Positions 38,131 through 47,193 of a stretch of 64,000 nt of DNA are shown here, piece by piece. The notes beneath the pieces are model-generated. The model was not told the origin of the DNA, searched no databases, and saw nothing but the letters and a program-made list of their open reading frames with translations. Made by a program: the position numbers and the translations under genes. The stretch spans positions 2,170,001 through 2,234,000 of the forward strand of contig NZ_CP039731.1 in the NCBI RefSeq assembly GCF_005155025.1, read 5' to 3'. The stretch's first letter is position 1. Every line of letters begins with the position of its first letter. The DNA is from Aquitalea aquatilis (GTDB taxonomy: Bacteria > Pseudomonadota > Gammaproteobacteria > Burkholderiales > Chromobacteriaceae).

Positions 38131-39267
38131 ATGCGTTGGCTACTTGCACCGGATTCCTATAAAGGCTCGCTGGATGCTGCTGCGGTGGCAGAGGCGATGC
38201 AGCGTGGCATTGAACGTGCCGACCCGCAGGCGGAATGTATGCGGCGGCCGATGGCTGATGGCGGCGAGGGGACGCTGGATGCCTTGCATGCCGCTGTTGG
38301 CGGCCAGTGGCTGCAGTTTCCTGTTTGCAATGCCACGGGTGAAACCATCATGGCGCCTTGCCTGCTGTTGCCAGATGGAACCGCCGTATTGGAGGTGGCG
38401 CGCATCATCGGTTTGCCTGAAGCCGGGGACAGCCCGGTGGCACAGCGCAGCAGCCGTGGTGTTGGTCAGATGCTGGCTGCCTTGTTGCAGTCGGGGCAGC
38501 GGCGTATCGCGGTGGCCTTGGGTGGTTCCAGTACCAATGATGGCGGGGCTGGCTGTCTGGCCGCCCTCGGTCTGCAGTTGCTGAATGCTCAGGGGCAGCA
38601 ATTGGTCGGCGCGCTACAGGATTTGCCGCAGCTGTTTACGCTTGATGCCGATGGCTTGCTGGACGCCTTTGCCGGTGTCGAGCTGGAAATCTGGTCTGAC
38701 GTGGATAATCCGCTGAGTGGCCCACGCGGTGCAACGGCGGTATTTGGTCCACAAAAGGGGGTGGCTGCGGTGGATATCGCCCGTATCGATGGTGAGATCA
38801 CCCACTTTGCACAACTGCTGGATGCCCGTTTGCAGCAAGATACCCGGCACTTGCCCGGTAGTGGTGCTGCCGGTGGACTGGGCTATGCCATGCTGTTGCT
38901 GGGCGGGCGCATGCAATCGGGAGCCCAGGCCGTGGCGCGCCACCTCCGCCTGGAAGCAGCACTGCAGACGGTTGACTGGGTGCTGACCGGGGAAGGACGC
39001 AGCGACAGTCAAACGCTGGCGGGCAAGGCACCAGCCTGCGTGGCTGCGCTGGCGCGTGCGGCTGGTGTGCCAGTCAGCTTGTTGTCCGGTGCGGTCATCG
39101 TGGATGAGGAGGGCGCCTTGGCGGCCAGTTTTGATGGTTGCTTTTCCCTCTGTAACCGGCCAATGCCGCTGGATAGCGCGATGCAGGAAGCCCCGCAACG
39201 CCTTGCCCAGTTGGCCGAGCAACTGGCGCGCACCATTCTGGCGGCCCAGGGTAGTCGTCTGCCTTGA
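38131..39267 (+). CDS. Glycerate kinase (GarK/GlxK family)
   Basis: A 378-residue enzyme of the glycerate kinase type 1 family, which phosphorylates glycerate to 2-phosphoglycerate. Marks are the start LLAPDSYKGSLDAAAVAEAM, RRPMADGGEGTLDAL, ALGGSSTNDGGAGCLAALG and the later DWVLTGEGRSDSQTLAGKAP. Length matches E. coli GarK (381). A GGAGG ribosome site precedes the start. It converges with the K+ channel gene. Confidence 0.94.
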   Translation: MRWLLAPDSYKGSLDAAAVAEAMQRGIERADPQAECMRRPMADGGEGTLDALHAAVGGQWLQFPVCNATGETIMAPCLLLPDGTAVLEVARIIGLPEAGDSPVAQRSSRGVGQMLAALLQSGQRRIAVALGGSSTNDGGAGCLAALGLQLLNAQGQQLVGALQDLPQLFTLDADGLLDAFAGVELEIWSDVDNPLSGPRGATAVFGPQKGVAAVDIARIDGEITHFAQLLDARLQQDTRHLPGSGAAGGLGYAMLLLGGRMQSGAQAVARHLRLEAALQTVDWVLTGEGRSDSQTLAGKAPACVAALARAAGVPVSLLSGAVIVDEEGALAASFDGCFSLCNRPMPLDSAMQEAPQRLAQLAEQLARTILAAQGSRLP

Positions 39268-39282
39268 GCCGGTTTGTGGCTG

Positions 39283-40152
39283 CTAGCTGACCTCGCCCTT
39301 GGCTGGCCTGGGCAGCGTGCCACCGCAATGCTTGCAAAAGCGCGCATCCCAATCATGACCTTCACTGAAACAGTGGGGGCAGAGGCGGGTAGCCGACTGA
39401 TCATCAGCTGGCGTTGCGGAGGCGCCACGGGCTATTTCTGCCGTCACGATGCCGGTGGGCACGGCGATGATGCCATAGCCGGTAATCATCACCAGGCTGG
39501 CCAAGCCCTGGCCGAGCGCGGTTTTGGGGGTGATGTCGCCAAAGCCGACCGTGGTGAGGGTGACAATGGCCCAATAGATGCCAACCGGAATGCTGGTAAA
39601 GCCATTGGCCTCGCCTTCGATGACATACATCAGCGTCCCCAGAATGATCACCAGCAGCACCACTGTGCCGAGAAAAACGATGATCTTGCGGCGGCTCGCC
39701 AGCATGGCTCGTTTCAGTTCACGTGCCTCGCCCATATAGCGGGTGAGCTTGAGGATACGGAACATCCGTAGCAGTCGCAGCACGCGGATATCGGCGAGGA
39801 AACGGCTTTCCGGGATGAACAGGCCAAGGTAGAGCGGCAGGATGGACAGGAGGTCGACCACGCCGAAAAAGCTGCGGGCGTAACGCAAGGGTTTGTGGAT
39901 GCAGGCCAGGCGCAGCAGGTATTCGACTGTGAAAAGGATGGTGAACAGCCAGTCCAATACTTTTAGCTGAGTGCCCCATTGCTGGCGAATACTGGCCACG
40001 CTCTCCAGAATCACGGTGAGTAGCGACAGCACGATGCAGACAATCAGTGCGAGATCGAACAGCCGGCCAGTGCGTGTGTCCGCCTCGAATATGATGATGT
40101 ACAGCTTGCGGCGCCAGCCGCTCAAGGGAATCAGCTCTTCCTGGGTCGGCAT
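39283..40152 (-). CDS. Voltage-gated-type potassium channel with C-terminal zinc ribbon
   Basis: A 289-residue six-helix channel subunit. The S4-like sensor is LRLLRMFRILKLTRYMGEAR (arginines every third residue). The pore and selectivity filter are IVTLTTVGFGDITP (about residues 199-212), typical for K+. Unusually, the cytoplasmic tail ends with two CxxC pairs (CPHC and CKHC, residues about 259-279), a zinc-ribbon-like knuckle. The first 20 residues are soluble. The role of the tail is unknown. Confidence 0.92.
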   Translation of the reverse strand: MPTQEELIPLSGWRRKLYIIIFEADTRTGRLFDLALIVCIVLSLLTVILESVASIRQQWGTQLKVLDWLFTILFTVEYLLRLACIHKPLRYARSFFGVVDLLSILPLYLGLFIPESRFLADIRVLRLLRMFRILKLTRYMGEARELKRAMLASRRKIIVFLGTVVLLVIILGTLMYVIEGEANGFTSIPVGIYWAIVTLTTVGFGDITPKTALGQGLASLVMITGYGIIAVPTGIVTAEIARGASATPADDQSATRLCPHCFSEGHDWDARFCKHCGGTLPRPAKGEVS

Positions 40153-40272
40153 GATGAATGTGGGATCTGTTGGTTCATTGAATAGAAGTAAACACTATTA
40201 GAGTTTTTTTGCCGCTCATATATTATAAGCGTTATTAAATCTTGCATTAATGTTGCCCGGGAGAATAAGACG

Positions 40273-41205
40273 ATGCGTATCGCCAATACCGTAACCGACC
40301 TGATCGGCAATACCCCTCTGGTCAAACTGAACCGTGTTACCGATGGCTGCGTCGCCACCGTGGTAGCCAAGCTGGAGTTTTTCAATCCGGCACACAGCGT
40401 CAAGGACCGTATCGCGGTGGCCATGATCGATGCTGCCGAGCAGGCTGGCAAGATAGGGCCGCAGACCACCATCGTCGAACCGACTTCCGGCAATACCGGC
40501 ATTGGCCTGGCCATGGTCTGCGCAGCTCGTGGCTACAAGCTGGTGATCACCATGCCGGAAACCATGAGCCGTGAACGCCGCCAACTGCTGAAAGCCTACG
40601 GTGCCGAGCTGATCCTGACCCCGGGGCCGGATGGCATGGGTGGTGCCATCGCCAAGGCACGTCAGCTGGTCGAAGAAAACCCGGACAGCTGGTTTATGCC
40701 GCAGCAGTTCGAAAACGCAGCCAACCCGGAAGTTCACCGCAACACCACGGCGGAAGAAATCTGGCGCGATACGGATGGCCAGGTCGATATCTTTGTGGCC
40801 GGTGTCGGTACTGGTGGCACCATTACTGGTGTCGGTGAAGTATTGAAAGCCCGCAAGCCCGGTGTTCAGATTGTCGCTGTGGAGCCGGATGCTTCGCCGG
40901 TGCTGTCCGGTGGGCCAAAGGGTCCGCACCCCATCCAGGGTATTGGTGCCGGTTTTGTCCCCCCCATCCTGAATACCGAGGTCTACGACGAAATCATTCG
41001 CGTGAAGAATGATGATGCCTTTACCACGGCTCGGGCCGTGGCGACCCAGGAAGGGGTGCTGGTTGGTATCTCGTCCGGGGCAGCCGTCTGGTCGGCCATT
41101 CAGCTGGCCAAGCGTCCGGAAAACGCCGGCAAGCTGATCGTGGTGGTCATTCCTTCTTTTGGCGAACGTTACTTGTCGACACCGCTGTTCGAACATCTGG
41201 CCTGA
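40273..41205 (+). CDS. cysK: Cysteine synthase A
   Basis: A 310-residue PLP enzyme that makes cysteine from O-acetylserine and sulfide. The cofactor lysine is in [11 protein letters not shown] (about residue 42). The substrate loop [19 protein letters not shown] and the phosphate cradle [13 protein letters not shown] are intact. Length and [10 protein letters not shown] favour CysK over CysM. A GGGAG site precedes the start. A GC-rich hairpin follows the gene. Confidence 0.95.
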   Translation: MRIANTVTDLIGNTPLVKLNRVTDGCVATVVAKLEFFNPAHSVKDRIAVAMIDAAEQAGKIGPQTTIVEPTSGNTGIGLAMVCAARGYKLVITMPETMSRERRQLLKAYGAELILTPGPDGMGGAIAKARQLVEENPDSWFMPQQFENAANPEVHRNTTAEEIWRDTDGQVDIFVAGVGTGGTITGVGEVLKARKPGVQIVAVEPDASPVLSGGPKGPHPIQGIGAGFVPPILNTEVYDEIIRVKNDDAFTTARAVATQEGVLVGISSGAAVWSAIQLAKRPENAGKLIVVVIPSFGERYLSTPLFEHLA

Positions 41206-41225
41206 TCGCTTCTGGCCACCCGCCC

Positions 41226-41269
41226 AAACCGGTATCGCCGGCCGCGCAGCTTCTGCCCGGCCGGTTTTG
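41226..41269 (+). terminator. Probable terminator of cysK
   Basis: Outer AACCGG/CCGGTT and inner GCCGG/CCGGC arms fold around a GC-rich loop, followed by TTTTGT. Confidence 0.55.
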
Positions 41270-41350
41270 TCGTCTGTGTGCCTGCTGGCAGCGAACTGCG
41301 TGACCGCGTATTTTGTCCAATCTGCCCCCACATCCGCTACACTACCGCCC

Positions 41351-41824
41351 ATGCATTCCACCCTCAAAGTGCTTAGCCGGGTAGCCGGCCTGTCGCTGCT
41401 GTTGTCTGCCTGCAGCTTGCTGCAACAGCCAGCCGCTCCGCAAACCGGGACACGCCCGGTTCATCCTCCGCAGGCCCAGCCTGTGCCGGACAGCAAGGTA
41501 GACGCGCTGTTGAAGGAAGCCAACCGCCTGGCCGGCAAGGTGAAAAGCGGTGAGCTGAATCGTGTGGCGGCGGCTGATCAGCTCAACATCTATCGCCTGC
41601 GCCTGATCGGTGCCAACCAGGTCGATGACAATAGCTTTGCCATGTATCGCTATCTGGCCGTGGAGCGCGATGCCGGGCGGCTGACTCAGGAAGAGTCGCA
41701 GGCACGGATGGAAATGCGTTTGCGCGAATGGATGCGTCGCTGGCCCAAGCTGCAGCCCAAGCCGCCCGCTCCGGTATTTACCAATTTTCTGTTGAAACTC
41801 TATGGATTGCCCGCCCTGGGCTGA
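41351..41824 (+). CDS. Small lipoprotein of unknown function
   Basis: A 157-residue protein with a lipoprotein signal: LSLLLSAC with the lipobox cysteine at residue 20. A proline-rich linker follows, then a helical domain (KVDALLKEANRLAGKVKSGELNRVAAADQLN). It should be anchored to the envelope by Lgt-dependent acylation. I do not recognise the domain. It ends 8 bp before the YchJ-like gene and is probably co-transcribed with it. Confidence 0.82.
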   Translation: MHSTLKVLSRVAGLSLLLSACSLLQQPAAPQTGTRPVHPPQAQPVPDSKVDALLKEANRLAGKVKSGELNRVAAADQLNIYRLRLIGANQVDDNSFAMYRYLAVERDAGRLTQEESQARMEMRLREWMRRWPKLQPKPPAPVFTNFLLKLYGLPALG

Positions 41825-41831
41825 TAAAGCA

Positions 41832-42242
41832 ATGAGCAAGAAGAAACATTCCAGTGCTTGCCCCTGTGGCCTGACTGCCCCCTTTGCCGACTGTTGTGGC
41901 CGCTACATTGATGGCGCACAGCTGGCCCCGACGGCCGAGAGCCTGATGCGCTCCCGCTATGCGGCCTACACCATGAATAATGGTGACTATCTGCTGGCTA
42001 GCTGGCACTCCTCCACCCGTCCGGCAGAGCTGGACCTGTCGCGCGAAGAGCGCTTTGTCAAATGGCTGGCACTGGACGTGCTCAGCACCCAGGCAGGCAG
42101 TGCCACTGACGATGCTGGTGTGGTGGAGTTTGTCGCCCGCTACAAAGTCAACGGCCGTGCCCAACGGTTGCATGAAGTCAGCCGCTTTCGCAAGGAAGAC
42201 GGCCGCTGGTTCTATGTGGATGGCGATGCCGAAGAAGGCTGA
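41832..42242 (+). CDS. YchJ-like SEC-C motif protein
   Basis: A 136-residue protein. The N-terminal SEC-C zinc motif is CPCGLTAPFADCC (residues about 10-22). An NTF2-like domain follows (SLMRSRYAAYTMNNGDYLLASWH, VEFVARYKVNG, HEVSRFRKEDGRWFYVDGD), the order found in E. coli YchJ. Function is unknown; SEC-C motifs bind zinc and often tie proteins to SecA or stress factors. The start at 41832 is chosen because the motif then begins at the expected place; the ribosome site is weak. Confidence 0.88.
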   Translation: MSKKKHSSACPCGLTAPFADCCGRYIDGAQLAPTAESLMRSRYAAYTMNNGDYLLASWHSSTRPAELDLSREERFVKWLALDVLSTQAGSATDDAGVVEFVARYKVNGRAQRLHEVSRFRKEDGRWFYVDGDAEEG

Positions 42243-42295
42243 GCAACCAGTCTTGCGCCCGGGCAAATCATGCTCCGGTCGCTGTTGACCCCACC

Positions 42296-42324
42296 GCCCC
42301 ATCGCGCCAGCATGGGGCTTTTTC
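42296..42324 (+). terminator. Terminator downstream of the YchJ-like gene
   Basis: GCCCCAT and ATGGGGC arms around a 9-base loop, with a TTTTT tail. It ends 16 bp before the next start codon. Confidence 0.8.
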
Positions 42325-42339
42325 TTGCCGGATATTCCC

Positions 42340-43371
42340 ATGCTGACCATCTATAGCGACAAACACCGTTTGCAGCACGGCAAGGCCGAGCTGATCGATG
42401 GCACCCTCAAGCCTTGTTTCGAAAATCCCTCACGTGCCGACATGGTGTTGCAGGAAGTCAGGTCACGTGGCCTGGGCCCGGTAATCGAGCCGCTGGCACA
42501 TGGGCTGGAGCCGGTGCTGCGGGTGCACGATGCCGGCTATGTCGAATTTCTGCAAACGGCCTGGCAACGCTGGTCCGCCATGGGGCGTGACTACGACGCC
42601 TTGCCCAAGATGTGGCAGATCCGCCGTCTGCGCGCAGCCATCCCCCAGCATGTGGAAGGCCAGCTTTGTTATTACTCGATGGACTGTGGTACCCCGCTGA
42701 CTGCCGGCACCTGGCCGGCCATCACTGCTGCGGCTGATGTGGCACTGACTGCCATCGATCAGCTGGCAGCTGGCCAGCGTGGGGTGTTCGCCCTCACCCG
42801 GCCGCCGGGTCATCATGCGGCTCGCGATTATTGCGGTGGCTATTGCTTCTTCAATAATGCTGCCATTGCGGCACAAAGCCTGCTGGACCGGGGTGCGAAG
42901 CGGGTGGCCATCCTGGATGTCGACTATCACCACGGCAATGGCACGCAGGATATTTTCTATCAGCGGGATGATGTGTTGTTCCTGTCGATTCATGGCGACC
43001 CGGCTACCGAATACCCCTTCTTTCTCGGCTTTGCCGACGAACATGGTGAAGGTGCCGGTCTGGGTTACAACTACAACTTTCCGTTGCCGGCGGCTTCCAG
43101 CGTGGCTTTGTGGTTTGCCGCGCTGGACACCGCGCTGGGTGAAATCCGCCGCTATGCGCCGGATGCACTGGTGGTGTCGCTGGGGGTGGATACCTTCGAG
43201 GGCGATCCCATCTCGCGCTTCTCCTTGGCCAGTGCAGACTTTCTGCGACTGGGCGAGCAGATTGGTGGGCTGGGTCTGCCCACTGCATTCTGCATGGAGG
43301 GTGGGTATGCGGTGGAGCCTATCGGGCTGAATGCGGTCAATGTGCTGGATGGGTTTTCAATGCGGCAATAG
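42340..43371 (+). CDS. Histone deacetylase-family amidohydrolase
   Basis: A 343-residue zinc enzyme of the arginase/deacetylase fold. The catalytic stretch is TRPPGHHAARDYCGGYCFFNNAAIAA (about residues 149-174); the zinc ligands are in LDVDYHHGNGTQDIF and VSLGVDTFEGDPI. The opening IYSDKHRLQHGKAEL and these sequences suit the acetylpolyamine amidohydrolase group. It probably removes acetyl groups from polyamines or other acetylated amines. ATG at 42340 follows the terminator closely; the ribosome site is weak. Confidence 0.92.
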   Translation: MLTIYSDKHRLQHGKAELIDGTLKPCFENPSRADMVLQEVRSRGLGPVIEPLAHGLEPVLRVHDAGYVEFLQTAWQRWSAMGRDYDALPKMWQIRRLRAAIPQHVEGQLCYYSMDCGTPLTAGTWPAITAAADVALTAIDQLAAGQRGVFALTRPPGHHAARDYCGGYCFFNNAAIAAQSLLDRGAKRVAILDVDYHHGNGTQDIFYQRDDVLFLSIHGDPATEYPFFLGFADEHGEGAGLGYNYNFPLPAASSVALWFAALDTALGEIRRYAPDALVVSLGVDTFEGDPISRFSLASADFLRLGEQIGGLGLPTAFCMEGGYAVEPIGLNAVNVLDGFSMRQ

Positions 43372-43582
43372 CCAGTGCCGCTTGGGCGCGAGCTACCGTG
43401 CCGTCTCCTTTCATTTGCCATGAGGGCATTATTTCCGCAGTCCGGCTGGCTCCCGCATATTGATGGAACAAGCCTGTTTGCGGCGATGGTCGATGAATAT
43501 TTTGTTTCAAGTCAATATCTTGGCGGTGGCAGCTTGGTTTTTTGACAGCCCGCAGCTAGCGTTAAAGTGTGGGTGAAAGGAG

Positions 43583-43897
43583 ATGGCAATGGGACTAGCT
43601 TTGAAAGGCTTGCTGGGCGAGCTGGAAAGCTGCCGCAGCAAAGGCGTGGCCACTAATGCGGTGACACAGATTGATGTGGTCCGTACGCTGGAAATACCAC
43701 TGGATCTGCATGCTTGCCGCGAGCTGCGGGTATTGGCGCATGTGTTTAGTGGCGACCAGGCCGCACTGGCCGCCATGGTGCTGAAGGCCGCCTTGCTGGA
43801 TATGCAGGAACATCTGGATGAAGATCTGGACAGGCTGGCGGAAAGTGCCCGGATTTTGCTGGAAGATCCTTGCTATAAGGCAAGCGAGATCATCTAG
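43583..43897 (+). CDS. Hypothetical helical protein, 104 aa
   Basis: A short soluble, acidic and largely helical protein I do not recognise. It carries the stretch IPLDLHACRELRVLAHVFSG and a C-terminal helix EHLDEDLDRLAESARILL. A GGAG site precedes the start region (ATG at 43583 or 43589). A good terminator lies 40 bp downstream, so it is a single-gene unit. Codon use is host-like. Confidence 0.7.
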   Translation: MAMGLALKGLLGELESCRSKGVATNAVTQIDVVRTLEIPLDLHACRELRVLAHVFSGDQAALAAMVLKAALLDMQEHLDEDLDRLAESARILLEDPCYKASEII

Positions 43898-43938
43898 GCC
43901 GGATATAACAACGGGGTCACCGGGGAATGAGGGAATAG

Positions 43939-43968
43939 CAGGGCCGGCTTTGCCGGCCCTGTTTCTTT
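43939..43968 (+). terminator. Terminator of the 104-aa gene
   Basis: AGGGCCGGC and GCCGGCCCT form a perfect stem with a TTT loop, followed by GTTTCTTTG. Confidence 0.85.
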
Positions 43969-44071
43969 GTATCGGCAGTATTTCATGGTGGCCGTGTCAT
44001 GGCTAAAGTGGCGCACTATTTTCATTGCGTGAAAATTTTTAATAAAAATGCCAATTGAATTTTACGTGGAT

Positions 44072-44112
44072 AAAAAAAGGGACGTAACGGCAAGGGGGAA
44101 CCGCGACGTCCC
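44072..44112 (-). terminator. Orphan intrinsic terminator in dcd 3' region
   Basis: GGGACGT and ACGTCCC arms (44079-44112) with an inner CGG/CCG stem are followed on the minus strand by seven U. No gene ends here: dcd has its own terminator at 44226-44247. The 110-nt stretch between the two has no clear ORF. It may end a small RNA. Confidence 0.6.
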
Positions 44113-44225
44113 AAGAAGAAACCATGTGCTGTATTGAGTTTGCTGCTGAAATCCGGCAAGCCACAGTTCATCCTAGAACAGACAGCAGAAATTGCGCGAC
44201 AGATTTTCATGCATATGAAATAAAA

Positions 44226-44247
44226 AAGGACAGCGTGGGCTGTCCTT
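44226..44247 (-). terminator. Terminator of dcd
   Basis: AAGGACAGC and GCTGTCCTT pair perfectly around GTGG; the minus strand continues with a U-run. It is 31 bp past the dcd stop. Confidence 0.88.
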
Positions 44248-44277
44248 GTCGTAAGGGCTTGTCGCACAAGGCGACAA

Positions 44278-44847
44278 TCAGGGGCGGGGCAGCGTGACGC
44301 CAACCTGGCCCATGTATTTGCCAGCGCGATCAGCATAAGACACATCGCACACTTCATCGGATTCGAAGAACAGCACCTGTGCCACGCCTTCGTTGGCGTA
44401 GATCTTGGCTGGCAGCGGGGTGGTATTGGAGAACTCCAGCGTGACATAGCCTTCCCATTCTGGTTCGAAGGGGGTGACATTGACGATGATGCCGCAGCGC
44501 GCATAGGTCGATTTACCCAGACACACGGTCAGTACCGAACGCGGGATGCGGAAATATTCCACCGTGCGTGCCAGGGCGAAGCTGTTGGGCGGGATGATGC
44601 AGTAGCCCTTGCCAGAGACTTCGACAAAGGAGTCAGGGTCGAAATTTTTCGGGTCGACAATGGTGCTGTTGATATTGGTGAATACCTTGAATTCATCGGC
44701 ACAGCGGATATCGTAGCCATAGCTGGATGTGCCGAAGGAGATCACCTTTTCGCCGTTGAGATTCTTGATCTGGTTGTATTCAAACGGCTCGATCATGTTG
44801 TGATCCTGCGCCATGCGGCGGATCCACTTGTCGGATTTGATACTCAT
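44278..44847 (-). CDS. dcd: dCTP deaminase
   Basis: A 189-residue enzyme that deaminates dCTP to dUTP, feeding dTTP synthesis. It begins with [21 protein letters not shown], as usual for beta- and gammaproteobacterial Dcd. The active-site stretch is [31 protein letters not shown] (about residues 110-140). The C-terminus has [13 protein letters not shown]. Length matches the family (188-193). It is alone on the minus strand with its own terminator. Confidence 0.97.
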   Translation of the reverse strand: MSIKSDKWIRRMAQDHNMIEPFEYNQIKNLNGEKVISFGTSSYGYDIRCADEFKVFTNINSTIVDPKNFDPDSFVEVSGKGYCIIPPNSFALARTVEYFRIPRSVLTVCLGKSTYARCGIIVNVTPFEPEWEGYVTLEFSNTTPLPAKIYANEGVAQVLFFESDEVCDVSYADRAGKYMGQVGVTLPRP

Positions 44848-45037
44848 GGTCGGGGGTCCGTTACAGAAATTTAGATGGGTCCGATTCTAAACGGTATGAC
44901 CCGGCACGGCCATATCTAGTCATGTGTTGCCGGCTTTGGCGAACGACTTGGGTTTGCTGGCAGTTGATGTTGCGCAAACCTTGGCCAGATGACGGGCAAC
45001 AGCCCTGATGGCTGCAAAGGTCTTTGCGCTTATAATT

Positions 45038-45056
45038 AATGCAAACTATTCGCGTT
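45038..45056 (+). promoter_or_regulatory. Candidate Fur box upstream of feoA
   Basis: AATGCAAACTATTCGCGTT matches the 19-bp Fur consensus at about 13 positions and lies 14 bp before the feoA start, overlapping the expected promoter. Confidence 0.5.
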
Positions 45057-45069
45057 ATGGGGATGCAAG

Positions 45070-45300
45070 ATGTTGTCACTCGACCAGTTTCCTCTGGGCT
45101 GCAAAGGGGTGGTGGACAGCCTGGATTTGTCTGATGAGGCTTTTCGTCGTGTTGCGGCTTTTGGGCTGATTCCCGGCAGCCACTTCAGCCTGACGCGCAG
45201 TGCGCCCTTTGGTGGCCCGCTGGTGCTGGAAGTGGGGAGTACCCGCTTTTTGCTGCGTCGCAGCCTGGCCAGTTTGATTCAGGTACGGGTGGCTGAATGA
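45070..45300 (+). CDS. feoA: Ferrous iron transport protein A
   Basis: A 76-residue SH3-like cytoplasmic protein that assists FeoB. The stretch RRVAAFGLIPGSHFSLTRSAPFGGPLVLEVGSTRFLLRR is typical of the family. It overlaps feoB by 4 bp (ATGA), so they are translated together. A Fur-like box precedes it, consistent with iron repression. Confidence 0.94.
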   Translation: MLSLDQFPLGCKGVVDSLDLSDEAFRRVAAFGLIPGSHFSLTRSAPFGGPLVLEVGSTRFLLRRSLASLIQVRVAE

Positions 45301-47066
45301 AGCGTTTTGCTCTGCTCGGTCTGCCCAATACAGGTAAGTCCACGGTATTCAACCGCCTGACCGGCATGTCGCAGCGCGTTGGCAACTGGCCCGGACTGAC
45401 GGTCGAACTGACCAGCGCACGTCTGCTGCTGGGCGGCAAGATGGTGGAATTGGTCGACTTGCCGGGCGTGAATGATCTGACCGGCTATAGCGACGACGAG
45501 GCCGTCGTACGTGATGTGTTGATGAGCAGCGCATTTGATGCGGCCATCCTGGTGCTCAATGCCGCCCAGCTGGACCGCCAGCTGCCACTGGCGCTGCAGG
45601 TTCTGGCCAGCGGCCTGCCTGCCGTCGTGATGCTGAACATGGCCGATGAAGCCAGGATGCTGGGGATTACGCTTGATCTGGAGCGATTGCGCCAGCGTCT
45701 TGGCGTGCCGGTGGTGCTGGTGTCGGCCAAGCGCATGGAGGGCTGGCCCGTGCTGATGGAGGCATTGCATCGTCAGGCGGCCAGTGACGCAGCCGCCAGC
45801 CATGCCCAGCTTGACCGCGTACCGGAGACGGAGGATGCCATCATGCAGGCGCGGGCGCTGCTGGATGGTTGCTGGAACTTGCCAGCGGTATTGCCTGAGG
45901 GCATGACGGAAAAAGTCGATGGCTGGCTGATGCATTCCTGGCTGGGCTTGCCGCTATTCTTCGCCTGCATGGCCTTGTTGTTCAATCTGACGTATCAGAT
46001 TGGCACGCCACTGCAAGGGCTGGTTGGCGACGGGCTGGACTGGTTCAAGACTGCAGCGTTACAGCAATGGCTCGCCCCCTTGCCTGCCATTGTGCAAAGC
46101 CTGTTGCTGGAGGGCGTCTGGCAAGGGGTATCCACCGTCCTCACTTTTGCGCCCATTCTGTTCGTGTTTTTCATTCTGATGGCGATGGTGGAAGATAGTG
46201 GCTACCTGGCGCGTGCGGCCTATCTGACCGATGCCTTCATGGCCAGGCTGGGGCTGGATGGCCGTGGTTTTGTCATGCAGCTGATGGGGTTTGGCTGCAA
46301 TGTGCCGGCAATCCTGGGTACGCGGGTGATGCGCGAGCGCAAGCAACGCCTGCTCACCATGCTGATCATTCCCTTCTCCCTGTGTTCTGCGCGGCTGCAG
46401 GTGGTGGTGTTTTTTGCCGGCATTCTGTTCACTCCGCATCAGGCGCCGTGGGTGTTGCTGCTGCTATACCTGCTGAGTTTTGTGGTCGCCATTTTCACCG
46501 CCTGGGTGTTCAAGCATCGTTATCACGGCAATGAAGCGTTCTTGCTGGAGGTGCCGCCTTATCGCCTGCCGGGTTTGCGCCATATGCTGATCCGTGCGGT
46601 GGCCGAGGTGCGTGCCTTTCTCGAACTTGCCTCCAGTTTCATCCTGATGGGGGTGGTGCTGGTGTGGCTGGTATCGCATATCCCGGCCGGCGATAACAAG
46701 ACGCTGGCCGATATGCTGGGTACGGTGATGGCACCGGTACTCGACCCCATCGGTATCAAGCACGAACTGGCAGTGGCCCTGCTGGTGGGCTTTGTTGCCA
46801 AGGAGATCCTGCTGGGTGGCCTGGCTGTGATCTATGGCGTGCCGGAAGCCGGATTGGGGGCCGCGTTGCTGCACCATCTGGACTGGGCCTCGGCCATGAG
46901 CTTCCTGATCTTTACCCTGGTGTATGTGCCTTGTCTGTCCACGGTGGCGGCGATCCGCCGTGAGTCGAAAAGCCGCGCATTTACCGCGCTATCCGTCGGC
47001 TGGTCGGTATTGCTGGCCTGGTTGATTTCCTTTGCCTTCTATCAGGGCGTACAGCTATTGCGCTAG
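45297..47066 (+). CDS. feoB: Ferrous iron transport protein B, short form
   Basis: A 589-residue inner-membrane Fe(II) transporter. The N-terminal G domain has G1 GLPNTGKST (residues 7-15), G3 DLPGV (about 60) and the NMAD G4 motif (about 115). The membrane part has FGCNVPAILGTRVMRERKQR (about residues 337-356) and the second gate segment VPCLSTVAAIRRE. It is much shorter than E. coli FeoB (773), missing helical-domain and C-terminal sections, but the reading frame is clean, so this seems a natural short form. Confidence 0.94.
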   Translation: MKRFALLGLPNTGKSTVFNRLTGMSQRVGNWPGLTVELTSARLLLGGKMVELVDLPGVNDLTGYSDDEAVVRDVLMSSAFDAAILVLNAAQLDRQLPLALQVLASGLPAVVMLNMADEARMLGITLDLERLRQRLGVPVVLVSAKRMEGWPVLMEALHRQAASDAAASHAQLDRVPETEDAIMQARALLDGCWNLPAVLPEGMTEKVDGWLMHSWLGLPLFFACMALLFNLTYQIGTPLQGLVGDGLDWFKTAALQQWLAPLPAIVQSLLLEGVWQGVSTVLTFAPILFVFFILMAMVEDSGYLARAAYLTDAFMARLGLDGRGFVMQLMGFGCNVPAILGTRVMRERKQRLLTMLIIPFSLCSARLQVVVFFAGILFTPHQAPWVLLLLYLLSFVVAIFTAWVFKHRYHGNEAFLLEVPPYRLPGLRHMLIRAVAEVRAFLELASSFILMGVVLVWLVSHIPAGDNKTLADMLGTVMAPVLDPIGIKHELAVALLVGFVAKEILLGGLAVIYGVPEAGLGAALLHHLDWASAMSFLIFTLVYVPCLSTVAAIRRESKSRAFTALSVGWSVLLAWLISFAFYQGVQLLR

Positions 47067-47085
47067 CTGAATGGGCAAGGCCGAG

Positions 47086-47110
47086 AAACGACCGCTGCGG
47101 CGGTCGTTTT
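47086..47110 (+). terminator. Terminator of feoAB
   Basis: AAACGACCGC and GCGGTCGTTT form a perfect stem with a TGCG loop, plus one more T. Confidence 0.85.
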
Positions 47111-47193
47111 GCATGGAGGCTTGACGTGGCGCAGAGCGACAGTGGCGTGGCGGGTGCAGACTGCGTTTTTTGTTTTGTCGGGAAATCCAAGGC

